DNA of 64,000 nt, from NCBI GenBank assembly GCA_032622095.1, contig CP136064.1, forward strand, positions 212,922,205 to 212,986,204. Direction: 5' to 3'. The notes below the pieces were generated by a model, which was given only the letters and a program-made list of their open reading frames with translations, was not told the origin of the DNA and made no database searches. The stretch's first letter is position 1; the number at the start of each line of letters is the position of its first letter. Positions 11,066 through 22,344 of this stretch are shown here, piece by piece. This stretch comes from Siphonodentalium dalli. Its lineage: Eukaryota > Mollusca > Scaphopoda > Gadilida > Siphonodentaliidae. The translations under genes were made by a program, and so were the position numbers.

Positions 11066-11467
11066 ATTTACCGGAACCGACAAGAGTTACGGTTCCTAAT
11101 TAATGTCAAGGCCATTGCATCGAAATTGGATTCCCATAAATGTCGCGTGTTTACCGGTATGCTGCTAGAAATAGTGTGTAGGTTCTCATTTCGGGACGGA
11201 ACTCGCCCCGAGATGAGGAGTTTTGTTGCTGAACTGAGCAACACTGTAAAACTGTCTGAGTTGAAAGCGATGTTAAAGGAGAATATGCTATCGACTCCTG
11301 GGTGAAGGCCAGGGGGGTCAGCCTGTACCAAATGCACGTCGCTGTGCGAAGGATAGCCAGAGACAAAGATGACCCCAGTGGTCGGTTTCTTCTTGCCGAC
11401 ACGTAAACGGAATGGACCAACGTCCGGGGATTACTTTCGAACACTCCGACCACCAACATCTTACACG
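11066..11467 (+). pseudogene. Unrecognised gene, penultimate exon (frameshifted)
   Basis: An acceptor with pyrimidine tract ends at 11065, and a strong donor GTGAGT starts at 11468. The first half is open in one frame (ELRFLINVKAIASKLDS, then RPEMRSFVAELSNTVKLSEL) up to a stop at 11303-11305. The second half is open in the next frame (VSLYQMHVAVRRIARDKDD, then SGRFLLADT), with one in-frame TAA at 11404-11406, and continues (LLSNTPTTNILH) into the donor. The junction is phase-compatible with the exon at 12720. The helix-like leucine periodicity suggests true coding ancestry. I do not recognise the family. The frameshift and stop suggest a pseudogene, or else assembly errors. Confidence 0.55.
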
Positions 11468-11495
11468 GTGAGTACTGTTTACTGTCGTACTCACG

Positions 11496-11984
11496 GTACC
11501 ATGGGAGCTTGGAACGTCATCATCGACGGTCATGTATATGTACCCTGAGACAGATTAGGGGTAGAATTAGGGGCTCGCGAGCAGGGAATGATACGACCCT
11601 ATAAATAGATGCGGCGTATCCATCACCACTTACCGATACCTTAATGATAAAATTTGTTGACTTCCTGTAGAAAATGTGATGGATACGCCACTTTTTAAGA
11701 ATGTTCATCTCGAAATTATAAATGATCAAAACACTACCGATCAGACAATTTGCTGGTAATAACCTAGTCCATGTTGTTCAGTGGTACCTAGTTATGAAAC
11801 AGGCCAATTATTTTTGATAAATATGCGAAAAAAGTAGCGATTTTAAGCATGTTTCATAACCATGTCACCTAATTTCGTGAATCATACTGAATGCGTATCA
11901 TTCCCTGCTCGCTTCGCCCCTAATTCGACCCCTAACTTGTCTCATGGTACATATACATGACGTTCCAAGCTCCCGTGACGGTAC
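11496..11984. mobile_element. 489-bp inverted-repeat element (MITE) in an intron
   Basis: Arms of about 100 bp are reverse complements. They share GGGAGCTTGGAACGTCAT, CATGTATATGTACC and GAGCAGGGAATGATACG. An inner palindrome (GGCGTATCCATCAC) lies at about 11612-11694. No target duplication could be fixed. It sits 29 bp after the donor of the exon ending at 11467. Confidence 0.75.
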
Positions 11985-12010
11985 TGACTAGATATGTAGA
12001 ATGGGACTGC

Positions 12011-12160
12011 AGGCTCTCTTCATGTTTTGAATTATGCAAATAATGACGGGATTCTCTCTTCAAAATTTTAATTATGCAAATAGTGGCGGGAGGTTTTCTT
12101 CATATTTTGAATTATGCAAATAGTGACGGAAGGCTTTCTTCAAATTTTGAATTATGCATA
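12011..12160 (+). repeat. 40-bp tandem repeat carrying octamer (ATGCAAAT) sites
   Basis: Four units of exactly 40 bp. ATGCAAAT, the consensus POU/Oct octamer, occurs at 12034, 12074 and 12114; the fourth unit has ATGCATAA at 12154. Each unit also has a TCTTCA-rich part. It lies in the intron of the gene at 11066-12823. Enhancer function is inference; repeat expansion alone could explain it. Confidence 0.8.
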
Positions 12161-12719
12161 ATAATAAAGTACGACTATCGTCTAAGAAGAATCTCAATAA
12201 TGGCCCTACACAATATTTACGCGGTAAAATTACAATGCGAAAATACTCATGATATATGCTCACCAACAAGGTATTGTAATCTTACTGTTTTGAGTGAATG
12301 CAATATTGAATCAAGAATCATGGCATAATGTATGTTAAGAGAAACATCACTGATAAAATCAAATCAGACAAAACCTTCCATAGAAGATCCTCGATTAAAT
12401 ATTGTGGTGCTATTTCACAAGCTTATTCAGTCAGTCAAGTCAATGTAGATTGTTATGACCTGTTATACAATTTGTTATGCATAAATCCACTATACAAGAT
12501 ATTATTTAATCTGCTGTTGAAATAAAAACATTGCTGACAATGCATTTAACATTATCAACATTTGCAATTATCAACAATTGCCCGTGTTCAACGTATAACT
12601 TTCGATGGAAAAACATTTTATTCTTGAGATAAGCAAAAGTGTAAGAACAATATGAGTCCAATATGATAAGGTGCAGTGCAAATTATATTTAAATGCGCTG
12701 TAATTAATAATATTTACAG

Positions 12720-12823
12720 AAGATGATTCGGATGATGTTCATGACGCAGCATATGCAGTACCGAGAACACGACGAAAGAGAACCGTGAAATTCAACAGAC
12801 TGTTTGCTGACTTTTGGGCTTAA
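12720..12823 (+). CDS. Unrecognised gene, terminal exon
   Basis: The acceptor tatttacag ends at 12719. With one base from the preceding exon the frame reads EDDSDDVHDAAY, then a basic run PRTRRKRTVKF, then FADFWA and a TAA at 12821-12823. An acidic stretch followed by a basic cluster and an aromatic tail is typical of a nuclear protein C-terminus, but the family is not recognised. A polyadenylation signal AATAAA lies at 12874-12879, about 50 bp past the stop, which supports this as a real last exon. Confidence 0.6.
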
Positions 12824-12873
12824 TTGTTTAAGATTGCATTTTATTGGGAAAGTAACTAAAACTCAGAACATAT

Positions 12874-12879
12874 AATAAA
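12874..12879 (+). terminator. Polyadenylation signal AATAAA
   Basis: Canonical hexamer 51 bp downstream of the stop at 12821-12823 and on the same strand as the two-exon gene. Confidence 0.5.
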
Positions 12880-13204
12880 TTAATGGTACATATATAAAAC
12901 AGTGAAAGATAGTGAACCCGGTCGTGCATAATTATTATATGATCTTATATAGTCCGTACAATAAGAGATTATAAGATGTATTTTATATCTTAATTTACTT
13001 GGTTCATACTTTGTATCCTTATCGATTTGGTTTCATATAGCTGATGGTTCTCTTGTGTGTTGTCAGGTGGGGGAGGGTTTGATTTGTGAACTAATTATAT
13101 TAAAGGATCTTAAAGTCAGAACTACCAACTGGTAGTGAGCAATGAGGATGAGGACATTATCACCAATATGGATTATCACATGTAATGAGTATTAAAATAT
13201 AAAT

Positions 13205-13310
13205 AAATTATATAAACTGGATTCCGGATTCCAGGGTCAATTTGAAGCTGGATTCCGGATCCCAGTGTCATTTTAAAACTGGATTCCGGACTCAAGTGGG
13301 GGGGGGTGGG
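13205..13310 (+). repeat. CTGGATTCCGGATTC tandem repeats, right block
   Basis: Three units of about 35 bp built on CTGGATTCCGGATTCCAG, ending in a G-run at 13298-13312. Same orientation as the block at 10790-10885. Confidence 0.65.
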
Positions 13311-13315
13311 GGGCT

Positions 13316-13740
13316 CAGTCCATGTTATTCGGAGAGCCGAAATACATTGACGAAATTAAAGAAATTCTGAAAATAATATTTGTATAGCGCTCCCAATAAG
13401 CGGGCCCTAAGCGCTTGACATAAACATAAACATGAAATATAAATATACACAATATCAAAGTCATTTTTTGAAACAAGTAAGTTTTAGTGACTTTTTAAAG
13501 TCGTCAAGAGATGGTGACTCTTTTATGTTCAATGGCAGAGGATTCCATGCATTTGGTCATGTTACTTTAAAAGATCGGTAGCCAACCGAGATCAAATTAG
13601 CACCAGATGGTGTCAAAAGAAGTTTGTCCTCTGAACGAAGTGATCGGTGTGGGACATATGGAACAAGGATATCACAAGTATGCTGGAAGAGCTTTTGAGT
13701 CATGGGTTTCTTGATATGCATATGTTACAAGTTTATAAGG
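13316..13740 (-). repeat. Dispersed repeat, probably a retroelement tail
   Basis: Read on the minus strand it ends in GAGCGCTATACAAATATTAT, the style of 3' end common in invertebrate non-autonomous retroelements. The phrase at 13320-13345 (ttattcggagagccgaaatac) recurs inverted at about 31446-31466. No protein is supported. Confidence 0.4.
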
Positions 13741-14209
13741 CCCTGTCCAATTTGATAGAAAATGCAAACTATTTGTTGATGGTGGTCGGAGGCCCTGCAC
13801 TAATTTATACAATGGATTCCGTTGAATATATGTGCATCAGGGTGCATTTACACTGATATAGAACTGTATGCAGATCTGTATGAAGTCACGTGTCGCGCAT
13901 TACTGTGATCACAATATGATTACTAATAGTGAACGCGCGCTGATCAGTACTCTGGTAATTGACAATTCACTAAGAGTCGTTTCAGTTTAGGCCAGACATA
14001 AAAATGGATCTACCATCAGCAGACAACAGCGATATGGTATGTGCCGCATGTATTTAAAGTGTATCCTTGTACCACTTGAAAATGGTTCGAAGAAAGAATG
14101 AAAATCGCATAGGAATACACAATAAACTACAGTATACACAAATAGAGGCTAGAGAGCACACATATAGCTTTAGATGGAGATTCACCAATATTTAGGATTT
14201 CAGGTGATC

Positions 14210-14212
<3 letters not shown>

Positions 14213-14254
<42 letters not shown>
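14213..14254. repeat. (TA)n microsatellite
   Basis: About 21 uninterrupted TA dinucleotides. The short ORFs rich in Tyr-Ile that cross it are artefacts. Confidence 0.95.
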
Positions 14255-14258
<4 letters not shown>

Positions 14259-14282
14259 TCTCCTGTTTGACATCATCTGGGC

Positions 14283-14720
14283 GGTGGCCATTTTGGATCT
14301 GTATGAAATGGGTATCCACCCTACAACACCCTTTATTTGACCAAATGTAGAAAAATTTCCAACTGATGACAATTCCAATGACAATGTTGACCAAATGTAG
14401 GACAATATTGTTTTATTAAATTAACTAGCAGTTTTTGAATGGCCACGGGGAGGGATCAGGACACAATCTTTCCAAGTTTCTGAAATTTCCAACCTGACAC
14501 CCGCCCCCCATGATAAGGTTGGAAAATTTCCAGCTGATGGCCATTCCAGCCCAAATCCAAAATTTTGATAAAAAGTAGGAGATTATGCAAATATTGGTCC
14601 GAAAACAATAACCCCCCCCCCCCCCAATAAAATGTTTGAAAATCAAACTACAAGATCATTTTCAACCTATTGTTGGTTTGGAAATTACAGCTAATGTCGT
14701 GTCAGGTGTGAAATTTCCAA
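14283..14720 (-). repeat. GTTGGAAATTTCC repeat, minus-oriented copy
   Basis: Read on the minus strand, this tract matches 48890-49260 in order: ACAATAGGTTGAAAATG, a long G-run after TTTATTG, a CAGTTGGAAA motif, then CATTGTCATTGGAATTGTCA. The recurrent GTTGGAAATTTCCAAC is a perfect palindrome. Non-coding. Confidence 0.7.
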
Positions 14721-15302
14721 CTGTTGAAAATTGTGACCAAAGTTGCCACGTCCCTGTCCGTGTTCAATATTCGAAATACACGGGTTCAAATGACAACGAA
14801 AACTAAAACACATTCGCCAAGCCCGAGTAACAATCAAAACTGATTTGCCTGTCGCAGTGCTTCGGCGTTGACCGTGACGTATAGCGGACACGATTTTTGC
14901 TCACACGAACTAATACCATTTTCTTTCTGTGTGCATTTCTATATCAACCCGTTTACACTAGTCTGCGTGTAGATCTATGTGCAGTTCTATAGCAATGTAA
15001 ATGCACCCTCATTCCACTGGGTATTAAATGAATATTGAATTATCATAGACTTTTGTATGTGTTCACTTTATGCTTTTATTAGTTGGTTTTTCATATTTCG
15101 TTGCAGCTACCGTCCACCAAATTCCAAAATTGAAAAACCTGACTACCACTTCAGAGTGAGAATTGTAATCGCATGCCAATGCAGACATGACTGAACTTTT
15201 TCAGTGAGTACGAATATACCTAATTTATATTCTTAGTCACAATAAATATCCGTGCAAATTCTTCTTCCAATACTACAGTAGCTTAAATTTCAATGTTAAA
15301 GA

Positions 15303-16909
15303 ATGAATTTTCAACCAACATCATATTGGACTGAACGCAGGCATTTGAGGCGTACTGTTGATAGACATATAAATAATATCGAGGACATGGAAGATATTGC
15401 AACAATTAACTATGATGATTGTACGTACTGTCTCTGATAATTCTAATGATAAATTCATTGAGACAAATTTTGCTTCATTCAGTATGCCACATGTTCATAA
15501 TGATTTCAGTCTCAGTCCAAGTGGAGATAATTTGCATGATTTAATACATCACTGTTCTGAGTATGATGATCCATTTCATCACAATGACAGCTCACCAGTG
15601 AGTGGTTTGGCAGACCAACATGCAAGTTGCCTGTCAAGTTTAAGGTAAAATTAGTTGCTGCAGCAGCTCTCCTTCAGATTTTGAGAGTCTTCTTCCCATT
15701 TCTGCCCAAGGACACAAGAACGCATAATCACCACTATGGACTTGCCCGTTGCTTGACAACATACATAACAAAGAATTTGGAAACTGCTTTGCGATTAAAG
15801 TCAATTGTTTTGCAACTCAGTATTGATGGACTGCCATTTTTTAAGATTTCAAATCAGTTCTGGCCAATACTTGGGAAGGTGACAAACTTTGGTGATGGCG
15901 AACCATTCTTGATTGGTCTTTTTTATGGGCAAAGCCAACCGGATGATGTTTCCATGTATTTAGACAAATTCAGAAGGGAGTTTATATCAATTTGAAAACA
16001 GATGGTCTTGAAGTAAGTGGGGAAAGGTTTTCAGCTAGATGTTCAATTCTTTGTGATGTTCCGGCGAATCTTTTATAAATAATGTCATGACATTCTCTGC
16101 TTATCATGTGTGTGATAAATGCATTTAGAAAGGTTTATATCTAGGTTGGATGACATATCCAGAGATTCAATCTGAGTTAAGATAAATTCAGTCGAATGGA
16201 ATATGGAACATATCACAAAGATCCCTCTCCTTTGAACGATACTGGTATTGGAATGATTTCATAATTCCCAGCTGATTACATGCATTTAGTTTGTCTGGGT
16301 GTCACGAGAAAGGTTTTGAAATTATGGAAAAGTGGGTCAAACAACATTATACTTGGTCCAAGAACAATTGCAGCCATTTCCGACAAACTATCATCTTTTT
16401 GTGAATATTTTCCAACTGATTTTTCACGGAGACCAAGATCACTTATACATCTTGATCGTTGGAAAGCAACAGAATTCAGACAATTTCTTCTGTATACTGG
16501 TCCTGTAGCTCTTAAAAAATTGCTTGTCCATGATAAGTACAAACATTTCATGACATTTTCAGTTGGCATCAGAATTCTTCTCAATAGCTCGCTCAATCTC
16601 AGATTCAACCAATATGCCCATGACTTACTGGTAAATTTTGGTTCCCGTTATGGTGATACTAGTCTAGTTTACAATGTGCATGGTCTAGTGCATTTGGTAG
16701 CAGATGCTGAACAGTTTGGACTTCTAGATAACATCGCAACTTTTCCATTTGAGAACTATCTCCAGATACTGAAACATATAAGGAAACCCAACACTGCTTT
16801 ATCTCAAGTAATTCGACGTTTGTCAGAACGTCAAAACCTTAATTCCACCCAATCCAGCTCTGATATAAGATTCGCTTCACAACACTCAAGATGGTCCGTT
16901 GCCAGATGA
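15303..16909 (+). pseudogene. TNP2-like transposase pseudogene
   Basis: Starts at ATG 15303. Similarity passes through at least four frames: the N-terminus MNFQPTSYWTERRHLRR at 15303; the frame from about 15397; then KLVAAAALLQILRVFFPFL and SIDGLPFFKISNQFWPILG from 15627; a decayed middle at about 15990-16275; and finally MHLVCLGVTRKVLKLW from 16280, RWKATEFRQFLLYTGPV, YNVHGLVHL and TFPFENYLQ, ending at 16909. This protein is abundant and uncharacterised in invertebrate genomes. I judge it related to the CACTA/EnSpm TNP2 plus DUF4218 type from the QFWPILG and YNVHGLVHL..FPFEN blocks, but that assignment is from memory. The frameshifts make it dead. Confidence 0.75.
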
Positions 16910-17855
16910 TATGAACATCTTAACTAATTACGAACAGTACAAGACCTTGAATATGCAGAATAATGTTAAAATATTTATTTAAAAAAAGGACCAAACATTT
17001 CTCATTGGAAACAAAAGCTGTCATGTTTATAATATACTGAAACTTGGAAATGAAATCAGGGTTGTTTATAGATATTTCAAGACAATAGAAAGATTTTTCA
17101 ACTTCCCTCTAAATTCTGATTGTCTGAATATCTTTAAAGTGACATCTTATTTCAACCTTGTTGCATTGTGAAATATCTGAAATCTCTGACAAATGTGTTT
17201 TGTTGCCATTTAGGGAACCATTTGTTGTCTTCCCATTATCTGATGCCAACATCTGATAACAATTTCCTCCACTTTATCAGGAAGTAACTCTTCTCTCTTT
17301 CACAGAATCCTTGATGGGTTGTCATGTGAATTGATTTAAATATAGTTATATTCTATGAGAAGACATGTGTGTTATGACAGATGTAGAGTTTTTTTTTTTT
17401 TAAATTACTCTGGTGAGTAGGTATATTATATCAAGCAATTTATATCAGACTAATTTGATGGTGCATCTCCAATAATTATTCTGGACAATAAAATGATAGA
17501 AATGAAATTCACACGAACACCCATCAAGGCTTCAAACACTATTCATTCCAGGTAATACTTTAGTTGGCTATGGTGTGGAGTGTATAAACTGAATGGAAGT
17601 CCCAGTCGTCAATTAGGGATTAAATGTAGTGAATATCTGTTCAGGTGATATGAGGAACTGATTTGTTTCTGTAACCTTCACTTCTGATTACCCCTATAAT
17701 GCAGTTACTGGAAATGTAGGTCACAACAGATCACTCTGACTATATTAGACAATCTACTCATCGCATGCTGCCAGATTTTAGTCAGTGATAATAACTAAAC
17801 CTGTAACTGCATTGTGAGGGTGAATAAGTGATTAATTTGAGGCTGAAATCATTAG
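16910..17855. other. No gene seen
   Basis: AT-rich DNA after the transposase pseudogene. I find no splice-supported coding segment and no repeat with a partner in the window. Confidence 0.5.
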
Positions 17856-17859
17856 TCTC

Positions 17860-19185
17860 TTTAGGGAATATCCAGCCACTTTCTGTTTGATACTGATTCT
17901 AGAGTACTTTTCGACGAGGAATTCAGTGGTGCTGACCGATTTTTTTAAATAAAAGGTGCCCATATTCCATTGTTTAGGGATTTGAACCCCAATTTTGGGG
18001 TTCAGTGCTTTTATCTCAAAGTTGAGCCCCAATTAGAATTGTGTTGACCAAAATACATCAGTGCCACATACAGGTATCATTTCTGATTTTTCCGATAGCA
18101 TTATCGGACGGGATTGACATTCAAGGAGCTCTTGACCCTGAAAATCCAAAATGGCCTACTTAAAAAAATTAACAATGTAAACAATAATTAATATTGTGCT
18201 ACCTAGAGAATTATTTTCATCTTTAAAGGATCAGCACCTTTGTGCTTCCACGCTTGAGTGCTTAACAAGATATTTGGATGGAATATATTGGTCGTAGAAT
18301 GAAAAACTGACATTTTCTCAACCAAGATGTTGAGGAAATCATCAATTATAGGGTATTAACCTAAACACTCCTGTAAAAAGGTTACCTGGTGCTATAATTT
18401 GAATGAATACATGTTATTGTGAGTAGTTCAACCTTTGTTATATAGATTTCATGACCTTTGATATCAGACATTTTGAATAAAGGTTCTACAATTTCCCTAA
18501 CACATTTTTTTAGAATAATGGCTAGCCCGGCATGTTTGCCTATATTTATATCCTGATTTAGTATGTTTTTTAATGAATTTGAACATATATGTATATGTAA
18601 ACGTAGATGTATATTTGCCCTAAATTGTTTCTGGTTCAAATTTGGGAGTTTGTAAGAAAACAAGTCATAGAAAAGAATGCAGTTGTTTACTTTGCACAGA
18701 TGCAATACTCAATTTAAGATTGCAACATGTGATTGCTGCATGACGCAAAGAACCATGTTCAATCTGTACATTTCTGTTGATTAGAGCACAATAGTTTTTG
18801 GTAAAGCACACCAATTTCCAAAGTAGGCAAGCGCATATATGTTGTGTGTCGGGGTCAACACTAAAGTTTTGCTGATTTTGAAGTCGGCTATTTTGGATTT
18901 CAAGGTCAAGGGCTCCTTGAAGGTCAATCCCATCATATAATGCTATAGAAAATATCATAAATGATAACTATATGTGGCATTAATGCATATTGGTCATTAA
19001 AATTCTAATTGGGGGCTAAACTTTGAGAAAAAAGGGCTGAACCTAAAAATTGGGGTTCAGGCCCGTAACAATGGAATTTGAGCCCCTTTTTTTTATCAAA
19101 AATTGGTCGACACCACTGAATTCCTAGTCAAAAAGTACTCTAGAATCAGTATCAAACAGAAAATGGTTGGATATTGCATAAAGAG
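17860..19185. mobile_element. Long inverted-repeat element (~1.33 kb)
   Basis: The left arm at about 17860-18170 and the right arm at about 18870-19185 are reverse complements, including CTAGAGTACTTTT, TTGGGGTTCAG and a polymorphic ATTCAGTGGTG segment. The spacer at 18170-18870 has no supported gene. Target duplication could not be fixed. The arms are diverged, so the insertion is old. Confidence 0.65.
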
Positions 19186-19690
19186 CCCAGTTGTGAGACT
19201 GAGGCAAGTTTGTGAGAAACTACTACATGCATGTCAGCAATATAAGTATTCTCCGCTATAACTTATATGTACGCAATGCATACATTCAGAACTTTGTGAT
19301 TCGGAAAAAAATATTGGGAAAATAATTAAGTAATTTTACACACAATTTTTTTTTCTCACAAACGTAAACTTACCTCGGATAGCGACACTATGACTGATGG
19401 TGGCATCTAAAGAACTAACAAATATTTGAATTCCAAATTAAAGAAACTGAATCCTTTATTTGCTAACAATACCAGCAGCAACACTGGACGAGAACCAGAA
19501 CAAAGCGCACCACAAGAAAAACATACGCCTGGTCCGTTGTGCAGGCGCGTACAGTGGTATTACACCGTTGGGTCAACGATTCTGTGCCAACGATATACCA
19601 AGCGACAAAATGCAACGTATTTTATGGCAAATCGTTGCATATATTGCGTCAGCAATGATTGTACATGTGTTTACGGAACATAACGTATCG
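19186..19690. other. No supported gene
   Basis: Two overlapping ORFs of 80-85 codons lie at 19426-19702, but neither shows a recognisable motif, a supported splice structure or a second copy in the window. Confidence 0.4.
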
Positions 19691-19709
19691 GCATATCGTT
19701 GATCTGCAT

Positions 19710-20447
19710 ATCATGCCCGTTGAGATGTATCACATGTACGCTTGATGTAATTGGACTGCCATGAAGCTGTTAGCGTTGGCCCAACATTAGACCGAGGTTA
19801 TAATTCCTGTTGCATGAGAGGAATACCTTGGGGTCAACCAAGGGCCAACAACGTATAAACCCAACCAGTGTGATGTACACAGTAAATTCCATTGACATGT
19901 TCGCATTGGCCCAATGTTGGACCAACATAATTCCAACGGATGGGAGTAATACGTTGGGCCAACCCAACCAATTTACTGCAGATAATTCCGTTGGCATGTT
20001 CGCGTTGGCCCAACGTTATAATTCCAAAGGTTAGGAGAAATACGTTGGGCCAACCAAGGGCCAACAACGTCAACCCAACCAAACCTAATACCAACCGTGC
20101 CGACATTATGCAAACGTTGGCCCGACGTAGTCATGCTATCTGGGAATTATGAGCAAGGCAGGAATGGTGCTAAAATTGCAGAATGTTCATCGGATATTGG
20201 TGAAGGCGGCTCCGGAAAGAGAAAACGGAAGGTGAGTTTTTAGTTTATATTCTATTTTATTTGTTAGCTACAGGTAATCGGCCGCAATAAGTAGAAAGCT
20301 GCCCACATCATAAGTAACAAAAGTCGGTCAAAAGTGGAAAACACGGCCAATAAGTAAAAAAGTCGGCCAATATGGAAACAACCAATTAATAACATATATA
20401 AATATATGGGTCATTATTTTGTTAGGTGTTTGACATTCTCAAGGCCT
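19710..20447 (+). repeat. GTTGGGCCAAC array with conserved flank, copy 1
   Basis: Near-palindromic units built on GTTGGGCCAAC/GTTGGCCCAAC recur through 19770-20130. They are followed by a unique-looking flank (gctatctgggaattatgagc, then ggaaagagaaaacggaagg, then gcggccgcaataagtagaaa-like sequence). The whole block is repeated in inverted orientation at 42706-43455, and the tail flank also at 63740-63830. Interpretable as a mobile repeat with an internal satellite. Confidence 0.75.
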
Positions 20448-22127
20448 TCGAAGTGGGTTCATGCGTAATAACACGGAAGTCTGTAAAACAACAATCATCA
20501 ACCAGTGCATGAAAAAATAGACTGACTTTGTTCTTACCGGTATTATCTATCACTATTAATAGATTTCTAGTAATTTGATTTTACATGTCAAAACCATTGT
20601 TATGTAAACAGCACTGTTCTAGTAGAATTATCAACGAAAGTCCAATAAGACACCAAAGTCTGATTAAAACTTGAAGAAATGAATAATTTTCTGAAAATAA
20701 TTTTCAGTCTAAAATATTTTAACTAACTATATATATTACTAGCGATATTTGTTGACAAATTAAGTACTATAACAGTTTTGTTCAATGATCTCAACACCCA
20801 AAATTGTGTTATTTGGAGAGCTATCAATAATGAATATAAGAACAAAGTTTATCTAAATTTCTCCATGTTCTTCTTGGTGGGGATGTTTTTAGACTTTTAT
20901 ATTCTTTGCACATTTACCCACTCAGAGTTCCCTGGGTCCTTTTAACAAATTATACATTTGTTGATCATTTTCATAGTCTAGAAAAATTATTTCAACTATA
21001 AAATGAGTTGTGTTTATAATTGTTAGTAACTTTCTGATATTCATTTCAAATATTATTTTTTTCTCTGGTGTTGTATTAATTATTTTATATGATATCCTAT
21101 ATAGTCCAGTGCATTTACATGTATCAGGAAAAATGCTAAAAACTCGAAACTAAATGCAAAAGAATTTTGCTTCGCATGAGTAAGTGTTACTGGGACCTCA
21201 TATGGGCCTCATTGGAGATGACATAGACCCTTACATGACTGGAGCTTGCTGAAAAAACTGTCAACTGTACATTGAGTTAATTAGAAAATTATTTGCATAC
21301 TGGTGCATGTATCTATAAACTCAGTTTACTATCTGATCTGTTACTCACAAAACACCTAAAGTATCCAATTCTGGTATAGTAACTCCTTATCGGTTAGCGC
21401 AATAGCAGTTGCTCAATATAGCAGTGTGGAATTCGAGTAGAGGTACATGTACACTGTCATTTTGACTAAAGGAGATAATTACCCAGTGGTATGAGTTATA
21501 TACGTAGGGTTTTATGTGGCAAAAAAAATGATGTTGCAATTTATAGTTCTAGTTAAAACCATAAATGCACTGGACTAATATTAAGTTTCCACTTCTTGTA
21601 TATGATATTCTGTTTTGATTCATTGATTGCAGCTTCAACATATTATATTTTTTTAATACATCCGTTTTAATTCAGATTGTTTGGCTTTGGGTTGCCGCTA
21701 CGGCAACCCTTTGCCATGGCCTTGTTTTCATTGCTGATTGTCGTAACCAATTATGAGGGCTGTTAGTAGTAAATACATGCATTGTTAATTGTTCATTCTC
21801 TATTAACCCTTTTTATACTAAATGGATTATACCAGTCATTTAACAGTGTAGATCGGAATGGTCTATTATTGATTTGGAGGGATGCTAAGGTGATAGATGA
21901 TGACAGATAAATAAAAGTGCAGAAGGGGCCCTATTTATGGAGGGAAATGTTTAGATAATAAGTTCAACAAATGACCTGTCAGCTTATAATCTCAACATTT
22001 CCTATGGGATAACTACTCGTGAATGATGCTTTAGTATAGAAAGGATTACTATGTAACATTGACTGCTTTATAAGAGCTTGTAATATCATCACCTTTAATA
22101 ATCAAATGATACTTTTGCTGATTACAG
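20448..22127. other. No gene; one perfect hairpin
   Basis: AT-rich. A 9-bp perfect stem GGGTTGCCG/CGGCAACCC with a CTA loop lies at 21689-21709. A copy of TAGATAATAAGTTCAACAA begins near 21953; the same motif is dispersed through the window. Confidence 0.5.
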
Positions 22128-22324
22128 GTATCAATTTGCAGTGGTAGTTTTCACAGATGAGGGAAATTTGGTGGACGTTGTGCCCACATGTTTGATGATG
22201 GACAAAGAACACTGTTACTGGCCAGCCAAAAAAAAAACGGCCAGTAACATAACACGCCTCGTTCAGGAGGGAAATGTGCCGGGATCAGAGTTCCAAAAAG
22301 TCCGGGTGAGGGTGTTAGGAACAG
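22128..22324 (+). CDS. Exon similar to the N-terminus of DUF4806-type proteins
   Basis: The acceptor gattacag ends at 22127, and the exon ends AACAG before a donor GTTTGT at 22325. The frame reads YQFAVVVFTDEGNLVDVVPT, then HCYWPAKKK, then ITRLVQEGNVP and VRVRVLG. This hydrophobic VVxF...VDVVPT...YWP...I..LV...RVL pattern is the N-terminal block of multicopy invertebrate proteins that often carry DUF4806 at the C-terminus; I give that from memory. Both exon boundaries are phase 1, so it is a symmetric cassette exon. No partner exon is found nearby, because a MITE follows at 22345. It may be an isolated remnant. Confidence 0.6.
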
Positions 22325-22344
22325 GTTTGTATCTGTTATAGATA

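Larger units (their letters stand above)
13838..15010. mobile_element. Candidate TIR element (GGGTGCATTTACA ends)
   Basis: The sequence at 13838-13885 and the reverse complement of 14961-15010 match: GGGTGCATTTACA, then TATAGAACTG and AGATCT. The first bases, CAGGG, resemble hAT termini, but no 8-bp target duplication is visible. The interior is itself repetitive, with the TA microsatellite and an inverted copy of the GGAAATTTCC repeat, so this may be a composite. Confidence 0.5.

Noticed and set aside
14208-14405. Short ORFs ending in alternating Tyr-Ile
   Set aside because: Translation of the (TA)n microsatellite.
13838-15010. hAT identity from CAGGG termini
   Set aside because: The flanking 8-mers do not match, so only a TIR element is claimed.
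19426-19702. Two overlapping 80-85 codon ORFs
   Set aside because: No motif, no supported splice site and no second copy; left as unknown spacer.
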